From assembly GCF_030296595.1 (NCBI RefSeq), contig NZ_AP027731.1, forward strand, positions 2,356,001 through 2,420,000: DNA of 64,000 nucleotides, written 5' to 3'. Positions 28,064 through 35,888 of this stretch are shown one piece after another (the stretch's first letter is position 1; every line of letters begins with the position of its first letter). Source of the stretch: Naasia aerilata. GTDB taxonomy: Bacteria; Actinomycetota; Actinomycetes; Actinomycetales; Microbacteriaceae. Made by a program: the position numbers and the translations under genes. The notes below the pieces were generated by a model that saw only the letters and a program-made list of their open reading frames with translations, was not told the DNA's origin and ran no database searches.

Positions 28064-28972
28064 CTACAGGGTCGTGCCGCCGGCGGAGGCCTCTCGATCG
28101 CCTCGGCCGCCGATCCCCGCCTTCCGGTGCGTCGGGACGACGGCGACCGGGGCGGGCGGCGAGAGCAGGATGTCGTGAGCGACCGAGCCGAGCTGGAGGA
28201 GCTCTCGGAAGATTCCGCGCCCGCCATGGCCGACGACGAGCAGCTGAGCACCGTGGGCGAGCTCGGCCAGGCGGGGTACGGTCGGTCCCTCGACCAGTCG
28301 TGAGGTGACCGCGAGATCGGGGTGCCGCTCCGCCACCCGTCGCACCGCGTCGTCGAGGACCTGCCTGCCGCTCTGCTCGAGCAGCTGCCACGGATAGCCG
28401 ATGGCGGAGAGCGGCGAGGGGAAGTTGGAGGCGGCCGACCAGACGTGGACCATCTCGAGCTCGGCGCCGAGCTGCTCCGCCTGGCTCACGGCGAGGTCGA
28501 CGCTGTGGTCGTCAGGTGCGTCGGCGCCCACCGCGAGCAGCACCGCGCCGGCGCCCGGCTGCCAGGTACCCGGCACCACGACCAGCGGACTTGCGCTCAG
28601 GGCTGCGAGGCGGAGTGGGACGGTGCCGTAGACCAGCTTCCGCAGCGCGCTCTCCTTGTCGGTGCCGACCACGAGGAGGTCCGTCTCCTCGCTCGACTTG
28701 ACCAGCTCCTCCGCCGGGTGGCCGCCTCGCACCTCGACCGTGACCGCGACATTCGGCGCGTGCACCCGTACCCAATCGGCGCTCTCCCCAGCAGCGTCCC
28801 GGTAGTAGCGGCGGAGCGGGTCTTCGAAGTCCGCGCGCACGTCCGACACGGGCGCGATCGCCAGGAGCAGGAGGCTCGCCCCGGTTCTGCGGCAGCGCTC
28901 CACCGCCCACTCGACCGCCTTGCGGCTCGCCGGGCTTCCGTCCACGCCGACCGTGACCTTGCCGATGCTCAT
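28064..28972 (-). CDS. Universal stress protein, tandem USP domains
   Basis: A 302-residue cytosolic protein with two UspA folds. Domain 1 begins V-T-V-G-V-D-G-S-P-A-S-R-K-A-V-E-W-A and has ATP-type loop G-T-V-P-L-R-L-A-A. Domain 2 has L-L-V-V-G-H-G-G-R-G-I-F and ends S-V-A-H-D-I-L-L-S-P-P-A-P-V-A-V-V-P, the G-x2-G-x9-G-S/T-like ATP motif. Tandem USPs in actinobacteria respond to hypoxia or starvation; that role is inferred here. Start ATG 28972. Confidence 0.92.
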   Translation of the reverse strand: MSIGKVTVGVDGSPASRKAVEWAVERCRRTGASLLLLAIAPVSDVRADFEDPLRRYYRDAAGESADWVRVHAPNVAVTVEVRGGHPAEELVKSSEETDLLVVGTDKESALRKLVYGTVPLRLAALSASPLVVVPGTWQPGAGAVLLAVGADAPDDHSVDLAVSQAEQLGAELEMVHVWSAASNFPSPLSAIGYPWQLLEQSGRQVLDDAVRRVAERHPDLAVTSRLVEGPTVPRLAELAHGAQLLVVGHGGRGIFRELLQLGSVAHDILLSPPAPVAVVPTHRKAGIGGRGDREASAGGTTL

Positions 28973-29254
28973 GAGCCCGACCCTTCCGCCATGCCTGTCC
29001 GTGCCGGAGAGCCCCGGCGGTTTCAGGGTCAGAGCGGTCGATCGGCGTCCCCAGGGGCGAAGGTCCCTCTCGCCGCTTGACGCGTTCGCTCATGCGGCTG
29101 CGGGAGGAGCCTCGCGGTTGGCGCAGCCTCGCGCGCGTTGCACTTGAACCTGCGACTGACCTGAAAGTCAACCCTGTGTCCGCCATGCATCTTGTGCGGT
29201 ATTCCTGTAGGAGAACGGCATCGATGCCGCAGAACCTAAGGAAAGGCCCGAACT

Positions 29255-29533
29255 GTGACCAGTGTTGCCAGCTCCACCTCGACCAAGACCAAGGGCATCG
29301 TCTCCCTCGTCCTCGGAATCGTCAGCGTCCTCGCGGGCTGGCTGATCCCGATCGTCGGCCTGATCGCCGGAATCGTCGGCCTGATCCTCGGGATCCTCAG
29401 CCGTCGCAGCGAGCCGGGTGCGCGCACCCTCGCGCTCTGGGGCACCATCCTCAGCGTCGTCGGCATCGTCCTGAGCGTCGTCGCCTGGATCGTCACCGCG
29501 ATCGCCGTGACGAACGCCATCAACGGCGCCTGA
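29255..29533 (+). CDS. DUF4190-type small membrane protein
   Basis: 92 residues. Two long hydrophobic hairpin segments (K-G-I-V-S-L-V-L-G-I-V-S-V-L-A-G-W and a second from A-L-W-G-T-I-L-S-V-V) around a short basic loop R-R-S-E-P-G-A-R, the DUF4190 arrangement. Function unknown. AAGGAAAGG sits 8 nt before the GTG. Confidence 0.75.
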   Translation: MTSVASSTSTKTKGIVSLVLGIVSVLAGWLIPIVGLIAGIVGLILGILSRRSEPGARTLALWGTILSVVGIVLSVVAWIVTAIAVTNAINGA

Positions 29534-29554
29534 TCCGAACCTGCACCACGCAGG

Positions 29555-29587
29555 AAACGCCCCGCGGCTTCTCGCCGCGGGGCGTTT
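29555..29587 (+). terminator. Terminator after the DUF4190 gene
   Basis: AAACGCCCCGCGGC and its exact complement form a 14-bp stem with a 5-nt loop; the 3' arm ends in TTT. Confidence 0.85.
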
Positions 29588-29675
29588 CTGTTGCTCGGGG
29601 CGCACCCGCCCGATGGAGCGCATCCGCCGATCTGCTGTGAGCAGAATCGGGTGCCGGGCCTGCGCGCCCTCTGGT

Positions 29676-29681
29676 TAGGGT
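29676..29681 (+). promoter_or_regulatory. -10 box (TAGGGT) for a leaderless XRE message
   Basis: It ends 5 nt before the ATG at 29687 with no ribosome site. Confidence 0.45.
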
Positions 29682-29686
29682 CAGGC

Positions 29687-30025
29687 ATGGCAGACAACGA
29701 CGCGGCGCCGCGGACGCCCGGACGCACTACACCTCAGCCGGAGCCCCTGTGGCGGGAGGTGCTCGGCCGCCGGCTCCGAGCCCACCGGATGGAGCAGCAG
29801 GAGAAGCTCGCCGAGACGGCTGAGAGGGCGGGGATCTCGCCGCAGTACCTCTCGGAGATCGAGCGTGGCCGCAAGGAGCCCTCGAGCGAGATGATCGCCG
29901 CCGTCGCAGGCGCCCTGGGCATCACGCTGATCGACCTCACCCAGCAGGTCGCGGAGGATCTCCGCGCCAGCCAGCCGCAGGCCGCCCGCGTCCCCGCGCG
30001 CGCGATGCTCGCTCTCGCCGCCTGA
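29687..30025 (+). CDS. XRE-family helix-turn-helix regulator, ClgR-like
   Basis: A 112-residue protein. The HTH core is L-G-R-R-L-R-A-H-R-M-E-Q-Q-E-K-L-A-E-T-A-E-R-A-G-I-S-P-Q-Y-L-S-E-I-E-R in the usual spacing, followed by G-R-K-E-P-S-S-E-M, which resembles ClgR, the actinobacterial activator of clp genes. It is convergent with the ClpP paralogue only 9 bp away, which supports a link to Clp proteolysis. Start ATG 29687. Confidence 0.82.
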   Translation: MADNDAAPRTPGRTTPQPEPLWREVLGRRLRAHRMEQQEKLAETAERAGISPQYLSEIERGRKEPSSEMIAAVAGALGITLIDLTQQVAEDLRASQPQAARVPARAMLALAA

Positions 30026-30034
30026 CCCGCGCCC

Positions 30035-30645
30035 TCAGGCCGCCGGCAGGGCGAGTGCCGCCCTGCGGCCCAGCACCTGATCGGCCAGCCCGTAGGCGAG
30101 CGCTCCGTGCGCGGTGAAGACGCGGTCCCGGTCGGTGTCGCGGCGCAGCGTCTCGATCGACTGCCCTGTGTGGGCGGAGAGGATTTCCTCCAGCTCGGCG
30201 CGCTGGCGGACGATCTCGTCGGCCTGGAGGATCAGGTCGGGGATGGTGCCCTGCCCGCGCACCGCTGGCTGATGCAGCACCACGCGGGTGTGCGGCAGGA
30301 CCGCGCGCCGGCCGGGCCTGCCCGCCGCCAGCAGCACCGCTCCCGCGGCGATCGCCTGGCCGACGCACGTGGTGGCGACGGGCGACTGGATGTACTGCAT
30401 CGTGTCGTACACCGCGAGCATGGCGCTGAGGTCGCCTCCTCGCAATTGATGTAGAGGTTGATCTCGCGCTCGGGGTTGTCGGATTCGAGATGCAGCAGCT
30501 GGGCGATGAGAGCGTTCGCGACGCCCGAGTCGATGCCGGTGCCCAGGTAGACGATCCGCTCGCTCAGCAGGTGCGAGTAGACGTCCATGATCCGCTCGCC
30601 GCGCGGGTGCTGGGCGATGACGTTCGGGATCGTGTAGCTGCTCAT
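30035..30645 (-). CDS. ClpP-family protein lacking the catalytic serine (one missing base)
   Basis: The ClpP fold is clear: [13 protein letters not shown], the [17 protein letters not shown] block, R-V-V-L-H-Q-P (catalytic-position His) and D-T-D-R-D (Asp). The nucleophile position, normally Ala-Ser-Met-Gly-Ala, reads Ile-Ala-Ala-Gly-Ala, so Ser is replaced by Ala. That codon is well away from the frame break at 30435-30440; one base added there reads I-N-C-E-G-G-D for 203 residues. It is probably a ClpR-like structural subunit, not an active peptidase by itself. Start ATG 30645. Confidence 0.85.
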
Positions 30646-30679
30646 GCTCCCGCCCCCAGTCCGATCGTGTGCCGCCGGG

Positions 30680-31351
30680 TGTGCACGTGACCGTTCCGGC
30701 ACTGAACCTTGTCCCGTTCACCGCCGATGCCGACGCGGACGCCGATGCCGACGCCGAAAGCCGGGAACCGTCGGCTCGACGGCGGGACCCTGGGACTGCC
30801 GATATTGTGACGCTTCCTCGCTGCAGCTCGCCGGGCGTTACGGCGAACCAGCCATGCTCGCCGGATACGGGCCCATCGACCCGGAGACCGCCGCTCAGCT
30901 GGTCGGGCAGTCGAAGGGGCTGCACCGGATCCTGACCGACCCGGACACCGGCGTCACGGTCCAATTCGGCCGCACCCGGTACCGGATCCCGGACGAACTG
31001 GCCCGGTATCTGAGGCAGCGGGACGGGACCTGCCGGTTCGTCGGCTGCAACCGGCCAGCCGACCGCTGCGACCTCGACCACACCCGGGCTTGGGAAGAAG
31101 GCGGCTGCACCGACGCCTGCAACCTCGCCTGCCTCTGCAAGGGCCACCACCGGTTGAAACACGGCACCGACTGGACCATCACCCAAGATCCGGACGGGGC
31201 GGGTGAGCTGATGTGCATCTCACCCGCCGGGAAGATCTACCGCACCGAACCCGCCACCAAGATCGCCGCACGACCGCCCGGGGGCCCGCCCGGCGGAGCC
31301 GTCGCGCAGACGACGTGGGCACCGGACGGTACGGAGATTCCGCCCTTTTAG
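30680..31351 (+). pseudogene. Decayed DUF222/HNH endonuclease gene (13E12-repeat type), 3' part
   Basis: Only the C-terminal third of a ~450-residue DUF222-HNH protein remains. The HNH nuclease motif is intact: C-D-L-D-H-T-R-A-W ... N-L-A-C-L-C-K-G-H-H-R-L-K-H. Upstream, [10 protein letters not shown] in a second frame is the usual lead-in, followed by an odd (Asp-Ala)6 run from 30725 and a shift into the HNH frame near 30800. The 5' two thirds are missing; the remnant abuts the ClpP promoter. The tail is Pro/Gly-rich. Confidence 0.75.
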
Positions 31352-31376
31352 GACGCTCGCCTCAGCATGGGGCCTG

Positions 31377-31566
31377 ATTTCGAGACGCCCGCTCCGCGGG
31401 CTCCTCAATCATCGGTAGAGGGCGGCAATCATCGGTAGAGGGCGGTGCTCCTCGATCGGGCACAGCTTCCAGGGTTGCCTCGCCGGCCCGCGAGTCCACC
31501 CCCGTAACCGATGACTACCGCACACCGATGCTTGAGGAGCGGGCGTCAGCCCGCGTCTCGAAATCA
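31377..31566. repeat. Inverted pair of REP-like elements plus a short direct repeat
   Basis: A copy of the TTTCGAGACGC...CTCCTCAA element at 31377-31415 is matched in inverse orientation at 31524-31566. Between them, AATCATCGGTAGAGGGCGG is directly duplicated at about 31405-31443. Same family as the copies at 20658-20813. Confidence 0.75.
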
Positions 31567-31613
31567 GGTCCCTCGACTCGCCGCGCTATCGATCCCGACG
31601 GGCCCGTCCCGCC

Positions 31614-31700
31614 CGCCTCGATCCCGAGTACCCGTCCCGTGCGCCTCGATCCCGAGATACCCCGTCCCGGGCGCCTCGATCCCGCGCGTCTTCGGGCCCG
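31614..31700. repeat. Three imperfect ~30-bp direct repeats (CGCCTCGATCCCGAG...)
   Basis: GCGCCTCGATCCCG recurs at about 31615, 31642 and 31672 with CCCGTCCCG between copies. A further diverged REP-like copy follows at about 31775-31813. The whole stretch 31352-31952 holds no convincing gene. Confidence 0.6.
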
Positions 31701-31952
31701 ACATGCCCGGTCCCGTCCGGCGATCAGCGCTGGCGGCTGCCCCTCGGTGGGTGAGCGGCCTGGCACCCCTCGCTCCTTGAGGAGTCGTCCGCAGCCCACG
31801 TCTCGGAATCATCAACGGTTGCGAGGGGCGCACACGCCACCCGCCGGCGGCCGCCGCCGCCCACGCCCCACCTGGCCCGGCCACTCGCTTCGTTGCGCTT
31901 CTCACCCCTCCGGGCCCTGGTGTGCGGGCGGATGGGTCGGCATCATGGGCAG

Positions 31953-32135
31953 ATGGCACTCATCCGTCCCGTGCGCGGGCGCATCATCGCCGGCGTCTGC
32001 GCCGGGATCGCTCAGCGCTTCGGCGTCTCCCCGTTCCTCGTGCGCGTGCTGTTCCTGCTGTCGATGCTGCTGCCCGGCCCGCAGATCCTCATCTATCTCG
32101 CGCTCTGGATCATCGTCCCCAGCCAGCGAGCCTAA
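31953..32135 (+). CDS. PspC-domain small membrane protein
   Basis: A 60-residue PspC domain: R-G-R-I-I-A-G-V-C-A-G-I-A-Q-R-F-G-V-S-P-F-L-V-R-V-L-F and the C-terminal helix I-L-I-Y-L-A-L-W-I-I-V-P. PspC domains act in membrane-stress sensing; a stand-alone short copy is common in actinobacteria and its partner here is unknown. Start ATG 31953. Confidence 0.88.
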   Translation: MALIRPVRGRIIAGVCAGIAQRFGVSPFLVRVLFLLSMLLPGPQILIYLALWIIVPSQRA

Positions 32136-32173
32136 CCGGCCGCCGCTCCGGCACTCACACTTCCGGGTCCCGA

Positions 32174-32581
32174 TCAGGACGGACGCCACTCCTCGGTGAC
32201 CTGCGGGCCCCTCGGCTCGGCCGTGGCCACGCCCCACCTGCTCGGCTGTGCGCAGAGCACGGCCAGCACGACGAGTCCGCCGATCGGGACCAGCACCCAG
32301 AACACGTGTCCCCAGCCGAAGCCCGCATCCCGGAGCCGACGCACGGTCACGGCGAGTGTGGGAAGCAGGACGGCCAGGTTCCAGAGCCCCGTCAGACCTG
32401 AGCCGCCCACCGAGTAGGTGCCGATCTCGACGGGCGCCGTGCCCACGAACGGGATCGTGTTCAGGGCGGCGCTCACGAGCGCCGTGAAGAGGATCCACCA
32501 CCAGAACTCGGACCGCCCGGCGCGCCCGGTGAACTCCGCGTACTTGCGGAACACCGTCTGGATCGACTGACCGAACGTCAT
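32174..32581 (-). CDS. DUF805 membrane protein
   Basis: 135 residues. The family opening F-R-K-Y-A-E-F-T-G-R-A-G-R-S-E-F-W-W-W is intact, followed by three to four helices and T-V-R-R-L-R-D-A-G-F-G-W-G. Function of DUF805 is not established. Convergent with the PspC gene across a 38-bp gap. Confidence 0.92.
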   Translation of the reverse strand: MTFGQSIQTVFRKYAEFTGRAGRSEFWWWILFTALVSAALNTIPFVGTAPVEIGTYSVGGSGLTGLWNLAVLLPTLAVTVRRLRDAGFGWGHVFWVLVPIGGLVVLAVLCAQPSRWGVATAEPRGPQVTEEWRPS

Positions 32582-32772
32582 GGAGGGCCCTCTCCGTCGA
32601 GTGAATCCCAGCGCTCATGGTGCACGCCGAAGAGAGGCGAACGTCACTTCGGGCGAGGGGTCCGGCTGTGCCGGACGAGACTCCGAAAAATCTGTGGCTC
32701 TGTGCATCCAACGCGGGTCCGGGCGGGGAAGTGGTCTGTAAGGAACACCCCGCCTACCCAAGGAGGACCACC

Positions 32773-33594
32773 ATGCGTTACACGATTCTCGCCGGCACCG
32801 CTGCCGGCATCCTCGCCGCCGGCGCTCTCGCGCTGCCGGCATCCGCCCTGTCGGACAGCACCGCCGACCTCTACGTGCTCCATGCCGTTCCGGACACCCC
32901 GGTCGACGTGTGGGTGAACGGAGAGCTGACCCTCGACGACTTCAAGCCGGGCGACATGGCCGGCCCGCTGGACCTGCCGGCCGGCACCTACAGCGTCGCC
33001 ATCACGGCCCCGGATGCCGCGGACGCCTCGGCGCCCGTCATCGGCCCGATCGACCTGCCCCTGTCGGCGGGCACCAGCTACACGGCTGTCGCCCACCTCG
33101 GCGAGGACGGCAAGCCGACGGCGTCGCTCTTCACCAACGACCTCCGCACGACCGCCCCGGGCCAGGGTCGCCTCACCGTCCGGCACACCGCCGCAGCCCC
33201 GGCCGTGGACATCCTCGCGGGTGGCGCACCGGTGATCTCCGGCCTGGCCAACCCCGATGAGGCCGTGCTCGACCTGCCCGCGGGCGTTGTCTCGGCGTCG
33301 GTCGCGGTGGCCGGCACGACCGACCCCGTGATCGGACCGGCGGACGTGGATGTCGCCGAGGGCGTCAACACGATCGTCTACGCGTGGGGCAGCGCCGAGG
33401 CCGGCAACCTCGACCTCGCGGTGCAGACCATCTCCGGTCTGCACTCGGCTCCCGGCGGCGTGAACTCCGGCCAGGCCGGCCTCGCCGCCGACCCTGAGCC
33501 TCCGGTCGCGGCCTGGATCGCTCTCGCCACTCTCGCAGCGGCGGCCGCGGGACTCGTGACCGCCGCCCGGCTCCGTCGTCAGCCCACCCGTTGA
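32773..33594 (+). CDS. DUF4397 secreted/anchored protein
   Basis: 273 residues: a signal peptide (A-G-I-L-A-A-G-A-L-A-L-P-A-S-A-L-S), a DUF4397 beta domain (A-D-L-Y-V-L-H-A-V-P-D-T-P-V-D-V-W-V-N-G), a repeat of the same fold (L-T-V-R-H-T-A-A-A-P-A-V-D-I-L), and a C-terminal helix with a basic tail but no clear LPXTG motif. Strong ribosome site AGGAGG at 32761-32766. It sits upstream of a class F sortase, its presumed partner. Confidence 0.9.
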   Translation: MRYTILAGTAAGILAAGALALPASALSDSTADLYVLHAVPDTPVDVWVNGELTLDDFKPGDMAGPLDLPAGTYSVAITAPDAADASAPVIGPIDLPLSAGTSYTAVAHLGEDGKPTASLFTNDLRTTAPGQGRLTVRHTAAAPAVDILAGGAPVISGLANPDEAVLDLPAGVVSASVAVAGTTDPVIGPADVDVAEGVNTIVYAWGSAEAGNLDLAVQTISGLHSAPGGVNSGQAGLAADPEPPVAAWIALATLAAAAAGLVTAARLRRQPTR

Positions 33595-33607
33595 GCTGAG
33601 GTCGGAC

Positions 33608-34261
33608 ATGGACAGGAGGAGCATCAGGATGCGGGTGGCCGTTGTCGGGCTGGTGCTCCTCCTCTCCGGCTGCGGCGCCATCCCTCCCGTGGTGCCGTCG
33701 GCCCCCATCCGGTCCGCGGCTCCGACGCTGGCCGCGCCGGCACCGGAGCCGCGGCCGACCACCGATGTCGACGTCCAGATCCGGAGCGCCCGGCTGGAGC
33801 CGGTGACTCAGCCCGTGCCGCCCGTGCGCGTCCAGGTGCCGGCGGCCGACATCGACATGGACATCCAGCCCGTCGGTGTACGCGACGACGGACTCATGGA
33901 GCTGCCGGACTACGTCGGAACCGCCGGCTGGTACCGCTTCGGATCGGACCCCGCTGAGGGCGCCGGCACGACGGTGGTCGCCGCCCACGTGGACTCGCTC
34001 AAGTACGGGCTCGGGCCGTTCGCTCACCTGAAGGACCTGCCGGCCGGTGCGGAGATCGTGCTGACCACGGCGGACGGCACCGAGCATCGGTACTCGGTGG
34101 AGTCGGTCACGAAGGTCCTCAAGGAAGATCTTCCCGTGGCCGAGGTCTTCACCCGGGAAGGGCCTGAGCGCCTGGTGCTCATCACCTGCGGCGGGCAGTT
34201 CGACTACGACGCCCTTCGCTACTCTGACAACGTGCTGGTGACCGCGGTCCCGGCGCAGTGA
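33608..34261 (+). CDS. Class F sortase, lipoprotein-like N-terminus
   Basis: 217 residues. The N-terminus (L-L-L-S-G-C-G-A) is a lipobox, unusual for a sortase, which usually has a membrane helix. The sortase domain has catalytic His in V-V-A-A-H-V-D-S, Cys in L-I-T-C-G-G and Arg in L-R-Y-S-D-N. Class F enzymes occur in actinobacteria next to DUF4397 proteins. An alternative start is the ATG at 33629. Just overlaps the sigma factor region. Confidence 0.9.
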   Translation: MDRRSIRMRVAVVGLVLLLSGCGAIPPVVPSAPIRSAAPTLAAPAPEPRPTTDVDVQIRSARLEPVTQPVPPVRVQVPAADIDMDIQPVGVRDDGLMELPDYVGTAGWYRFGSDPAEGAGTTVVAAHVDSLKYGLGPFAHLKDLPAGAEIVLTTADGTEHRYSVESVTKVLKEDLPVAEVFTREGPERLVLITCGGQFDYDALRYSDNVLVTAVPAQ

Positions 34262-34269
34262 GGCCGACC

Positions 34270-34857
34270 ATGACGACAGCGGATCCCTCTCCGGGGAGGG
34301 CCGACGAGCCCGACGAGCGGGAGCTCGAGGCCGCCTTCGCCGCGGGCGACGAGCGGGCACTGGCCGCCATCTACACGCGCTGGTCGTCGCTGGTCTACAC
34401 GCTGGCGGTCCGGTCCCTGGGCGACGTCGGGGACGCCGAGGACGTCACCCAGAAGACGTTCGTGTCGGCCTGGACCGGCCGGTCCACGTTCAACCCGGAG
34501 AAGGCGCGCGTGTCGGCGTGGCTCGTCGGGATCGCCAAGAACAAGATCGCCGACACGCATGAGGCGCGCGCGAAGGTGCGCCGCCTGCAGGAGCAGCTCG
34601 CGGCGGCCGGCCGGCCGGAGGATCTTGCGGCCGAGCCGGTCGACCTCGCCGACTCGCTGCTCATTGCGGACGAGATCTCGCGGCTCGAGCCGGACGCGCA
34701 GAGGGTGATGCGGCTCGCGTTCTTCGACGACCTGACCCACGCGCAGATCGCCGACCGGCTGGAGCTCCCGCTCGGCACGGTGAAGAGCCACATCCGCCGC
34801 AGCCTGCAGCGGATGCGGACCCGACTGGAGGTGACCGATGTCGCACATCGATCCTGA
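34270..34857 (+). CDS. ECF-type sigma factor (SigK/SigL-like)
   Basis: 195 residues with sigma region 2 (Y-T-L-A-V-R-S-L-G-D-V-G-D-A-E-D-V-T-Q-K-T-F-V-S-A-W) and region 4 (M-R-L-A-F-F-D-D-L-T-H-A-Q-I-A-D-R-L-E-L-P-L-G-T-V-K-S-H-I-R-R). It is followed at a 20-nt overlap by its RskA-type anti-sigma factor. The ATG at 34270 is preferred to the GTG at 34258, which overlaps the sortase stop. Confidence 0.93.
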   Translation: MTTADPSPGRADEPDERELEAAFAAGDERALAAIYTRWSSLVYTLAVRSLGDVGDAEDVTQKTFVSAWTGRSTFNPEKARVSAWLVGIAKNKIADTHEARAKVRRLQEQLAAAGRPEDLAAEPVDLADSLLIADEISRLEPDAQRVMRLAFFDDLTHAQIADRLELPLGTVKSHIRRSLQRMRTRLEVTDVAHRS

Positions 34858-35611
34858 CGTGCTCGCCCTGCTCGCGCTCGGCGAGGAGGTCGCCTCCCCG
34901 GAGGAGCTCGGCCACCTGACCGCCTGCGCGGAATGCCGCGACGAGGTCGCGGTCCTCTCGCGAGCTGCGACCGTCGGCCGCGCGACGATCGGCACGGGTG
35001 ACCTGCTGGAGCCTGCCCCGCGGGTCTGGGCACGGATCGCCGAGGAGCTCGAGCTGACGCCCGCCGTCGCAGGCGGATTCGGCGCGCCCTCGCGAGCGGT
35101 CACGGCGGCTCCCGCAGATCCGTCCGCTTCCGCCGATCCGGTCGCTCCCGCCCGCCCGGTCGCGGTCCTGCGCCGGCGCCGCTGGCTGCTGCCCACCGCC
35201 ATCGCGGCCTCCGTGGCCGTCGTCGCTGCCGGTGTCTTCGGCGTCTGGGAGCTCCTGCGCCCCGCCCGGCCCGACGTGCTCGCCACGGCGGAGCTCGATC
35301 CGTTCCCCGACTGGCAGGGAGCCGCCGGAACGGCGACCCTCGAGGAGACCGCGAACGGGGAGCGCATGGTCAGCGTGCGCTTCTCGGCGCCCGCGGACCC
35401 GGACGGCTATCGCGAGATCTGGCTCATCACGTCGGATGCGACCGAGCTGGTCAGCCTCGGCATCGTCGAGGGCGACTCCGGCACGTTCGCCGTGCCGGCC
35501 GGGATCGACACGGACCGGTACGACCTCGTGGACATCTCGGAGGAGCCGCTCGACGGCGACCCGAGCCACTCGGGCGACTCGATCGTGCGAGGACAGCTGC
35601 GGGCCTCCTGA
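34838..35611 (+). CDS. Anti-sigma factor, RskA type
   Basis: 257 residues: an N-terminal zinc anti-sigma domain (H-L-T-A-C-A-E-C-R-D-E-V, the His-x3-Cys-x2-Cys motif), one membrane helix (A-I-A-A-S-V-A-V-V-A-A-G-V-F) and an extracytoplasmic RskA domain rich in Asp and Trp. It should hold the preceding sigma factor at the membrane until regulated proteolysis. Translationally coupled to the sigma gene. Confidence 0.93.
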   Translation: MSHIDPDVLALLALGEEVASPEELGHLTACAECRDEVAVLSRAATVGRATIGTGDLLEPAPRVWARIAEELELTPAVAGGFGAPSRAVTAAPADPSASADPVAPARPVAVLRRRRWLLPTAIAASVAVVAAGVFGVWELLRPARPDVLATAELDPFPDWQGAAGTATLEETANGERMVSVRFSAPADPDGYREIWLITSDATELVSLGIVEGDSGTFAVPAGIDTDRYDLVDISEEPLDGDPSHSGDSIVRGQLRAS

Positions 35612-35651
35612 CCCGTCGAGCCTGACCGGACCCTCCTCGCCGCGGACACGG

Positions 35652-35848
35652 TCAGGGGTGCCGGCCAGCTCGCGCTGCAGCTCCTCCTCGACGATCTGGC
35701 GGACCAGCTTGAGGAGCGTGTCCGTCACCCCGCCCGCCCCGATCTGCGGCGCGATGAACTCGATGCGCGTGGAGACGCGGCTGCCCGGCCATTCGGCGCG
35801 CACGCGCTGGTCGATCCGGGCGGCGATCTCGCCGGGGTTCGCGCTCAT
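35652..35848 (-). CDS. Short conserved-looking protein (one missing base inferred)
   Basis: From the ATG at 35848 the protein reads M-S-A-N-P-G-E-I-A-A-R-I-D-Q-R-V-R-A-E-W, basic and helical, then ...V-R-Q-I-V-E-E-E-L-Q-R-E-L-A-G-T-P. As written it stays open for 1.2 kb antisense to the anti-sigma gene. Adding one base to the run at 35655-35658 places a stop at 35652, leaving 65 residues just short of the anti-sigma 3' end. No family recognised. It may form a unit with the flotillin gene upstream of which it does not lie; the two point the same way. Confidence 0.5.
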
Positions 35849-35888
35849 GTCGCCTCTCCTTCGCTCCGCGGGGTGCTCCCGGGCTGGG

